Origin: Prostheceraeus crozeri
Lineage: Eukaryota; Platyhelminthes; Polycladida; Euryleptidae
Assembly (NCBI GenBank): GCA_907163375.1
Contig: CAJQUW010006162.1
Location: forward strand, 1 to 64,000
Direction: 5' to 3'
Length of the DNA: 64,000 nt
Both the position numbers and the translations under genes were made by a program. Shown piece by piece: positions 56,018 through 64,000 of this stretch; the stretch's first letter is position 1; the number at the start of each line of letters is the position of its first letter. Below the pieces are notes generated by a model. That model was given only the letters and a program-made list of their open reading frames with translations, made no database searches and was not told the origin of the DNA.

Positions 56018-57175
56018 GTGAGGACTGTTAGATATTAACCTTTCGAGGCTCTTCCAAGAGCTCTGACAAAATGCATGGAGATCGCGGGAAATTCGTCTCA
56101 ACAATTAGAAACTCGAAATTTCAAAATCGTAATGAATACTGGTTACCCCCAAACATTAGAGAATTTTTGTATCTATTTAATGTTTATCTACAACAGTTAT
56201 GCTCATGACTGTTCTGCTATCATTTTTCTATTTAATTGTTATTGGAAAACTAAGTTATTCGATATTTCTATTAAGTGCTGTATATAGCTAGAAATTGAGC
56301 TTCAAATTTGAGACTATCTGCCACTGATGATGGTCACATCAACTGAAATATGTTTGGTAGCTGAATAAACTTTTAATGACGTGATGAAGTATTTTCAACA
56401 AGTTTTAGGAGGTTCCATGAAACTTAACGTACAGCTTGATAAGACCAGTTGTCTAGCGATATCAGTTAATGGTCAAGTTTTCTGCACGCTACTACCTGAT
56501 AATTAAGAGCATTTTTCGTCAATCGTCTGAATGTACTATTTAGTGTTGGCAATGATATTCGATCACTTTAACGTAATAAGCAGAAGCTAGGACTTGTAAA
56601 TATAGATGTGCGGTGTCACATGTCTATGATCGGCTACAGGGTGTGCCTAGTAACCAGAATTCTTGCAATTCTTGCATAGTAACCAGTGCAATTCTTCACA
56701 AGGAGCGCCACTTGTGCATAGAAAAGTTGATTTTGTTTAAGCGAAAGCAAATGCATGTCATCACCGCTGACTCTATTAAGCAGATACAATTTAAAAAGTT
56801 TCTGCTATATACTTAGACCTAGAGATGAGACCTAGAATCTCATCTCATAAGAAATGATAATTCTATTTGTCTCCGTGCATGTATTGTAGATATCCTGTCA
56901 CTTAATTTGACCTGTGATAGCTATTTTCTTGAGAGAAGAACTATCAACTTTTCCTCCTGTGGTGTACAGGCAGAGCGCAGCGACGGATGGACAGATAGCT
57001 AAGGGAGGAAACGTTTATTTCCTCTCGAAAGAATGTAGCTTTTCATTTGGTGACTGTTAGATGTCTATTGTTCATTATGAAATTGATGGATATGCAGCGA
57101 AATCTATGAATGAGCTAATCCAGGGACTACATCGATATCTTGGTAGTCTCTAGCTAATCATAACTTTGTTTGCAG
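56018..57175. other. Hillarin intron sequence, nothing else seen
   Basis: No coding frame. A CTGATGA ... GAAA segment at 56324-56348 is mentioned among the findings. Confidence 0.4.
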
Positions 57176-57213
57176 ACTTCTATGGTTTTAACACAGGAGC
57201 TTACACAGGAAAA
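57176..57213 (+). CDS. Hil: Possible hillarin micro-exon
   Basis: The acceptor TTGTTTGCAG|ACTTC is good. In phase 0 after exon 3 it reads TSMVLTQELTQEK, a helical continuation. The donor AA|GTTAGC is weak. It is proposed because its length (38 bases) gives the phase 2 that the candidate exon at 61159 requires. It could well be wrong. Confidence 0.25.
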
Positions 57214-60200
57214 GTTAGCTTTGCGATCCCGTGGGACTGAAAAGTTGATTTTTCTTCCATGCAGTTTACACAGAAGGGATATCTTTTCACTCCATACAAA
57301 ATACATTTTCATTGTCATCTGCAGCATGATTTACAGTTGCTAGAATCAATGCTCATCGAAAATCGATTGTAATGTCAGTAAAAACAAAATGGTCAACAAC
57401 ACTTTGTCACTCAGCGTGCAGCAGCATCTAATTCTACTTCTTGCAAATCTCGTCTCTCGAGTGCGTCATCTTGTCATCACTGTTGAAATCATCTTTCTCA
57501 TCGGTTTCATGTTTCGCCTCATGTACACAATGTACACAATTTTTCTTCCCTGCAGATATCTTTCCACTCCATACAAAATGAAAAGTAGATTATTGCCCGC
57601 GCGGGACACAATATTTGCTCAAATGCACTGGGAGGAGCATAATCTCTGCCAATAATGACCGAATTTGTCCTGCTCTAGTGCATGCTATATCTGAGACTAG
57701 ATATTTACATTATTGATCAGGCTAAATTTCTATTCAAATAATCTTGATAATCATAGACATATCAATCACTTCATTCCTTGATCATCATAGCAAGTTGCCA
57801 AATACAATTCTCTACGCAACTCGTGTATGAGATTGCTTCATCATAGCATTCGAACTCGTTAGATTTAAATAAGCCTCAGCCTACGAGCTAGGGCATTCAA
57901 GATATCTAACTCATGGAATGCTGTAAAGAAGTAAGCATGCACGAGTTGTAAATATAACCATTTACTGTTAATTTCCGCAAATTCGCTGGCTCAGCAAATC
58001 AGCAGTTGCCTAATGATTGTCGATTCACAGACTGTGAAGTTATTTTAATGACCGTCATCTGTGAAGCTTCCTTGTACGATCTCTCTGCGTTGGTGTATCT
58101 GGGCCGTCACGCCTGGTTGCATCATGCATTCATAGCCAGCAAGTCGGATCAACTATGACGCAAGCTTGGATTAACACGAAAGAAGAATTGAAGAAACAGT
58201 GAAGGAGGCAGTGTAGAAGGCTGGGATACTCACTGATTCAGTGGCAGGAGGAAACAGGATGCAGTGTAGAAGGCTGGGATACTCACTGATTCAGTGGCAG
58301 GGGAAACAGGCGTTGAGACATGGTCGGAACCGAGACGAATCGGCCTCAATTTTTGATCGGCTACGCCGGTTGATTCTTTTATGCAGTTCGTTTCATGCAT
58401 AATTAAACTGCGGTAGACGTAAATTACATAAAATCAGTTCCGAATCCCGCAAAATCTGTAGGGCTTCTGAAACTCATGTCCTGAAAATAAGCATTTCGTG
58501 GTAATAATCAGGACATAGTGGTCAGTAGAATCATTTGCGACCGTTTAGTAAATAGTTGCAAATAAAGAAATTGCCACATTTTCAAGCGCCAAATTCTCAT
58601 CGAAGTTTCTGCTTGATTTCGACAACCTCTAAGCTCTAACTAAACAGAAGTAACGTTTGACAGTCGCCTTGATATCATATTCACAACTAGCAAGAGCAGA
58701 TTACGACAAGTGACCAGCAGTCTTGCTGTCTATTAAATGGTTCGCTATAGAGGGAAATGCGAGGGTTTAAAATGCTTCCAAGAAATTGGGCAGCTGTCAG
58801 CAAATATAAGTAGTATCATAGAAGTATGAACATCCGCAACCTTACGAATAACTTGTCACAGGCCTGTGATTAGAGTATGAGAAAAATTGAGGATTTTTTG
58901 TGAAAAATTTGAGGAATGGAAATGAAGCCTCATATGATAATTGCAAGAAAAACTCTAAATTTTAGCACGGATTTTGGGCCAAACTTCAAATCATGAAAGT
59001 CACAACGAAGATGGCAACCCCAGGGTTGACCACACCACACTCCACCTCATTTTTTGAAGTTGTTTATATTACAAAGGAATACTGACTTGGTCATAGTCAC
59101 TTCCCGCGTTGTTACGAAATCAATTTGTTGCCTCAAGTATTATCTACTTAGAATGTGACGAACAGAGGATGTCAGATCAAGCTGCTGATATCGCTCTGCT
59201 TCACGCTATGGTCTCCAATTCAATGATGCGTGTCAGATTTGGATACTGTAATTTTTTGAATGTAGGATATATCCTCAACCACATGCATCTGTGGATTTGC
59301 AAAGATTAATTTTTACGGACTTTAGACAAATTTGGGAGGAGAGTAACCCATAAGTATAGAAAGCTTAAAGTCGTTGTTATGCTACATAAGTTTTGGTGGG
59401 TTTTGTTTACTTGTTAGCGTTTGATCATATCGCTCCGATCTATATTCAAATGAACATGAATTCTCTCATACAACACAAAATAAGTGTTGGGAACAGGCTT
59501 GCCGTTAAGTTGTTGGTCTCATCTAGGCAAAAAGTGAAAGATTGTCACCTCTATTCTTTGAAGTTGCGCCGAGATATTGACGTCCACATCTTGCAGTAGA
59601 CCCAGGTTGAAAATCTACCAACCCAGTAATATGTGGTTCAATGTCTTAATTAATCTGAGTTCCGCATACAACGATAAGCAATGTGTGCACTAGTTTCACA
59701 CCAACCTGTGTTCAGCAAATTATGAAAACGATCTATAAGTGAACAATTTATCCAGGATAAATGTCGGTCAGCAGACCCTGGAAAACGTAGCTGCAAAAAG
59801 ACTCATGCGATAGCAAAGCTTCATGCGCATCCAACTACCGCACGCTAGTGACCAGGAGGCATGTAGACACTAAATTTAGGGACCATCCGCTTTACCCCGT
59901 TGGATGTGTTCATGTTCAGCGGAAATAAAATGGAAGAGAGTGAGTGAAACAAATGCTTCAGTTGATAAGAGCACTGAAATCCAAGTGGGCTGGGCTACCT
60001 ATATGTTATCATATAATGGATATGGAAGATCGATATCCTTAAGTTCTTGAAGAAGTACAGGCATGCATTTAGCAGCCATATAGTCGCAGAAACATATAAA
60101 AAGGTTGTGACAAATGTCAAGATAATTAATGAAAATAATTGAATGTACATTTTATTGTTGGAATTCTAAGCAATATTATGAAGTTAGAAGTAAAAAATTG

Positions 60201-61158
60201 CGGTGTTCAAATATACAATTTCTGTAGGTTGATCGCAGTGTTTCACTCATTAAATACGTGGAAGTATTGCACTAAGGAGTTCGACAGACAATAACTTCGG
60301 ACAATTTCTCTGCCTAGCAAAATAAGTCCGGACGAACCGGAACATCTACAGCCCTGTAGTTTGCAGAAGTGGAAACGACATTCAGCGTATTCAACGTAAC
60401 AAAGTGCGTCAAGGTAACAAAATCAAAAAACAAGCTAACGACTGGTTAATTTTTGATATGCTAAATATGATTTAAAAGAAAATTATTATATCCTAAAATG
60501 TCTAAAAATTTGAAAATGCTCACTAGAAGGACAAACAACGGTTCTCCTCTCCTCATGTGGAATGAATTGGTCGTTCTTTTCAAAATTATGTTTATCACAT
60601 CTATATTGAAAAGATTCTATCTACCAATCTGTCCATTCAGATGATAAGAGGACAGGTCTGTTTACAATCCAAATATCAGATCTAGCTAGCACAGCGGGAT
60701 TACGCTATCTAAAATCTACCAGGTGGGTAAGAGAAAATTATAAAGTTAAAATTAAATTATTAAAATGAGTAGTGATTCATGATTAGTAGTATGGATGTTG
60801 GATACATGTTATAGGATTCTATCTTAGCTTCTTTATTGGAAGTTTACACATCATCGCCATTCGCCAAAAAACAATACACTATCCTATATTTAGTCTGTAG
60901 TGTGTCATATTTGAGGAATTTCTCATAGTTTAGCTATATTTGAGGGATTTTTGAGGATTTGAGGAATCACAGGCCTGATGTCATCTACATAAATTTCACC
61001 GTACAACTTAAATGTATAATATGCTGTACAACTGAGAAGAAGCGGTGTAATGCACCGAAAAGAAATAACAAACAAGTCTGAAGTATCAAAAGCGTGTTTT
61101 GTTTTAAAACATTGAGGTTTTCGTAAACCCGCACTGTTAATCGTCAACATAATCTCAG
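57214..61158. other. Long intronic stretch, no gene seen
   Basis: AT-rich. It contains a 53-bp tandem duplication (58208-58310) and a diverged ~45-bp direct repeat (57274-57303 with 57553-57582, shared CACTCCATACAAAAT). Frames such as 59109-59309 have no recognisable features. Confidence 0.45.
58208..58310 (+). repeat. 53-bp tandem duplication
   Basis: GCAGTGTAGAAGGCTGGG and the next 34 bases are repeated at 58261 almost perfectly (one-base deletion near the end). A recent local duplication. Confidence 0.9.
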
Positions 61159-61265
61159 GCGGGTGACAGTGACAGTGACAGCCACAGAATTAAATATTTT
61201 GTTTATCTGCTTCGCCGAAGCGCGCGCAGATGAATCTAATTCTGTGGTGACAGCCATCCTGGAAG
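61159..61265 (+). CDS. Hil: Possible hillarin exon containing a 64-bp MITE
   Basis: Acceptor AATCTCAG|GCGG and strong donor GGAAG|GTAAAG. Read in the only open frame it gives VTVTVTATELNILFICFAEA, then RADESNSVVTAILE, and its phase 1 exit joins exon 62092 as E-D-D-L-P. Without the MITE and its 8-bp duplication (72 bases, 24 codons) the exon would read VTVTVTAILE. The phase fit with the downstream exon is exact. The upstream partner is uncertain, so the exon is tentative. Confidence 0.35.
61183..61246. mobile_element. Family A mini-copy A4 (64 bp, exact 8-bp TSD)
   Basis: Ends CACAGAATTAAAT and CTAATTCTGTG, with GATCTGC/GCAGATGA and CTTCGCCGAAG inside, so it folds into one hairpin. The exact duplication gtgacagc (61175-61182, 61247-61254) flanks it. 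The TCTGCGCGCGCTTCGG stretch (inverted) also follows the left end of A1 at 4147. Confidence 0.85.
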
Positions 61266-62091
61266 GTAAAGGGACTGTTTATGCCCTTCTGCATGAATTA
61301 AATGAAAGGATTTTACTTAGCGCACTGTTCATGTACTGGTACAGGTGTACTACACAGTCGGAGTCAAAGACTTTGCAAAAGATCTGAGAATTTAGGACTG
61401 ATCTGCGATACATTCCATTACAGACGGTGATCGCCATCGACATCGAGGAGAATGGTAGTGCTCCTCAGAAGTCCTTTGGAGAGATGAGCACAATGACAGG
61501 TCAGTTACTGAACTGATTGAATGATTTCTTTCATTTTTAAAAAAGTAGTTGGTGTCTATATACCTGTTGCACAGAAATGTCGACCAAAATCCGTAGATCG
61601 ATAAAGCAATATGATCGATTACCTTGAAAATCCCTCCATGAATCATTTCCTCTTGCTCTCACTGAAAAGAGCGCAGAATTATTCAAAATAATCAACAGGC
61701 ATTGTTTGGTTTAAGCTTGTTTCCGATTTCCCGTGCATGATAAATGCACGTTTGGTTCTGTTACAATACAGTCTGCATGAACACTGCGAGGAAAGCAACA
61801 AGGTTGCGCGTTCGACAAAAGTTTCACTTAAAATTTCAAGTTTTCCTACCAAAGATGCGAGATCCTACAAAAATCAAGCAATTTGAATTTGATCCCAATT
61901 TGACCTCTACCGTGACCTCTCATTTCAAAACCAATATTCTGTTGAGATCTGCTTCCACAAAGTTTTTAATTTAATGCTTGGTTTATTAGAATTTGTGTGT
62001 TGACTCCGGAGCAAAGGAGGGGGTTAAGCGTCTTCCCACCTCTTTCCATAGTCATCTGCACATTCGTATTTCCCCATCCGTCTCATTTCAG
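61266..62091. other. Intronic, no gene seen
   Basis: No further coding frame. It ends in a pyrimidine-rich acceptor (TCCCCATCCGTCTCATTTCAG ending 62091). Confidence 0.5.
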
Positions 62092-62586
62092 ATGATTTGC
62101 CTCATGACAACGGAACCTTTGAAACGACCAATCTGGACGACAGCGTCATCATTGAGAATGAAGGTGTAGAGATGGGCTCTCAGTCCCAGCTGGTCGCCGT
62201 CATCCAACCTGCGATACGAGCCATCTCCAGCGAGCCTCCAGGACCTTGTCCACCATCGGTGACGAAGAGGGAGCTGTATGTTGACCCAATGGATGTCTTT
62301 GCAGAAGTCGACGAGCATGTTATCAATATTGCGGAAGAAGATCAGACATCATTCACTGATTTGACGCATCAGTTAACGAAGAACTGTGAAACGGAGCTGG
62401 AGAAGGCGCGCGCAATCTTCCGTTGGATCACCGTGAAAGACTTATCTGTTCTCGGTGTCGGTGACGTAAACAATCCAGACACACCGCTGGGCATCTTGCG
62501 GGGCATCAAAATTGGCACGGAAACCTATCACGTGTTATTCATGCGTCTCTGCAGTTATGCTGGCATTCACGTACGGGAAATCAAAG
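62092..62586 (+). CDS. Hil: Hillarin exon (start of the transglutaminase-like domain)
   Basis: Strong acceptor, phase 1 entry. An acidic linker (DDLPHDNGTFETTNLDDSVI) and a Pro-rich segment lead to YVDPMDVFAEVDEHVINIAE and then TELEKARAIFRWITVKDLSV, the helix-FRWIT block that opens transglutaminase-like/KY domains. Next comes TPLGILRGIKIGTETYHVLF and MRLCSYAGIHVREIKG. In active relatives a Cys sits where this protein has the Thr of GTETY, so peptidase or cross-linking activity is doubtful. The exon ends AAAG|GTAAAG in phase 1. The rest of the domain (GYSKSAGY-type text, catalytic His/Asp region) is not found up to 64000 and must lie beyond. Confidence 0.85.
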
Positions 62587-62950
62587 GTAAAGCAACGGTC
62601 AGTTCTGTTAAATATACAGAAGTTAATATTATGTCAATAGCAGCTTATGCAATGATTGCAATGATGTCAAGGGCATACCTGTATATTGAATATATCATCG
62701 CATGAATTCTAGCCTCTTCTTTTTCAGGAGACGTGTCCATGCCTATTGCGTACCCTAGAATCTGACCTCACACTCGTAGAACATTTAATGATTCGACTTT
62801 TGAGCATACAGGCTGTACTGTCATACAACTCAGGCGAGTTCATTGCCTCTGGCCTTCATGGAGTCGGAAAGAGCTCTATGTGAACCATTTCTGGGTTCAC
62901 GTATTATCGAACACGCATCATCGTGATGCTTACATAGCCAGACAACCATC
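62587..62950. other. Intron after the last visible hillarin exon
   Basis: A TTTTTCAG acceptor at ~62729 opens only 12 codons before a stop in the required phase, so I do not call an exon here. Confidence 0.5.
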
Positions 62951-62952
62951 AA

Positions 62953-63305
62953 GACTACACGTTCTCCTGACGCATGCGCAATCTACACGTACTTCTGACG
63001 AATGCCAATCTGCACGTACTCCTGACGCGTATGTGATCTACACGTACTTCTGACGCGTACGCAATCTACACGTACTCCTGACGCGTATGTGATCTACACG
63101 TACTTCTGACGCGTACGCAATCTACTCGTACTCCTGACGCGTACGCAATCTACTCGTACTCCTGACGAGTACGCAATCTACACGTACTCCTGACGCGTGC
63201 GCAATCTACACGTACTCCTGACGCGTGCGCAATCTACACGTACTCCTGACGAGTACGCAATCTACACGTAGTACTGACGCGTGCGTAATCTACACGTACT
63301 TCTGC
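62953..63305 (+). repeat. 28-bp minisatellite, ~12.5 copies
   Basis: The unit is of the form CTACACGTACTCCTGACGCG plus TGCGCAAT, with variants (TTCTGACG; GCGTATGTGAT; GAGTACGCAAT). It is rich in CpG in an otherwise CpG-poor region. Every unit carries TGACG and most carry the palindrome ACGCGT. It lies in the hillarin intron. Confidence 0.95.
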
Positions 63306-63309
63306 TTTA

Positions 63310-64000
63310 TTAAGTCATGAGTTTTAAATTTTTATGAGCATTGCTTATTGATTCTTCTAGGTCGCAAAGATGTAACTCTGATTTTGATGAAATTTGTGAC
63401 ATCAACGATGATGGGGCTTCCTTAACATAGAACAGGTTTATATGTTGTTGATTCATTTAATAGAATGACCAACCGCAGATAACGATGATGACCAACGGTT
63501 TCATACAGAAGAACAACTCATAAAAAGCATCTTTCATGTGGTCTAGTTCCATTATGCTGAGTGCTTGACAAGAATACACAGCCAACCTCTTTTAAAAGTC
63601 TTAAGCTTGACCTGAACACATTTCTCCCGGACTCAGGGTGAATACTCTACCACAAGGGCACTGTCAGTTTGTATGAGAAGGTTTTTGCTGGAATGGATAT
63701 CCATGAAGATTTCTATGCATTGATATCGAAATTATGGAAATATCCGTGGATGTCGTGGAGATCTTTTTAATGAGTATTTTCCAAAATTGCTGCTGCAATT
63801 ATTTCAAATGTATTATGGAAGACAATATGTTTTCTCAAATTCCAGCTAATTCTATAATAGAGCTTTTTATATTATTGGTTCAGGAAAATAATCTTTTGAA
63901 TGAATTGATGTATTTTTATGTTACACACTTTGTCAAGCATGTCCATTTTTCACAATATCTGAATATATATATTGCTCTCAGATTTCCTGTCCACAGCAAC
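63310..64000. other. No gene seen to the window edge
   Basis: AT-rich. It most likely continues the hillarin intron. Confidence 0.4.

Noticed and set aside
62729-62770. Candidate next hillarin exon after a TTTTTCAG acceptor
   Set aside because: In the required phase it stops after about 12 codons and does not show the GYSK-type text expected next.
62953-63305. CRISPR-like regular array
   Set aside because: Units are contiguous without spacers and variants are simple substitutions; this is a minisatellite in a eukaryotic genome.

Overview
This window looks like nuclear DNA from an invertebrate animal. It is AT-rich, the coding exons are short and joined by GT/AG introns, and most of the sequence is mobile DNA. 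The one phylogenetic hint is a hillarin/LTD-1-type gene with an N-terminal LIM domain, a middle coiled coil and a transglutaminase-like domain. That architecture is known from protostomes (C. elegans ltd-1, Drosophila Hil, leech hillarin), whereas vertebrate KY lacks the LIM part. A lophotrochozoan is my guess, but the sequence does not settle it. I saw no rRNA, tRNA, CRISPR or bacterial-type operon.

Only two host genes can be supported. A CRAL-TRIO lipid-transfer protein lies on the minus strand (two coding exons, 26792 down to 23710, 334 residues). A hillarin/LTD-1 gene lies on the plus strand from 45113 and runs out of the window. Its firm exons are 45113-45445, 52520-52622, 55530-56017 and 62092-62586, and two further exons at 57176-57213 and 61159-61265 are possible.

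Layout. 1-3.6 kb: Penelope-like 3' ends and a Ty3/gypsy integrase fossil. 3.6-11.6 kb: one LINE reverse transcriptase cut into three pieces by a TIR element at 4133-6492 (itself hosting a hAT-like element and a LINE scrap) and by a 4.5-kb element of unknown class at 6792-11310 that holds a THAP gene remnant. 11.9-14.9 kb: a repeat (family D) split by a hAT transposon with DUF4371-type and hAT dimerisation regions. 15.7-21.9 kb: MITEs, a Penelope-like copy flanked by 330-bp inverted repeats, and a GGTTGGGTC-ended element. 22-23.6 kb: a mariner-like transposon abutting the 3' end of the CRAL-TRIO gene. 28.3-34.5 kb: an EnSpm/CACTA transposon inserted in another D repeat. 35.7-44.8 kb: D, foldback and mariner elements nested in a Penelope-like element and a CR1-like LINE. 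45-62.6 kb: the hillarin gene, whose introns contain an IS630/Tc1-like transposon, a LINE remnant and several MITEs. 62.95-63.3 kb: a 28-bp minisatellite.

The insertion order can be read from target-site duplications: removing an inner element often restores the interrupted reading frame exactly. The most unusual points are the 2-bp-TSD element with CCGAC-rich ends, the second multi-exon gene in the CACTA element, the inverted-repeat Penelope copy, and a 64-bp MITE that sits in frame in a possible hillarin exon.
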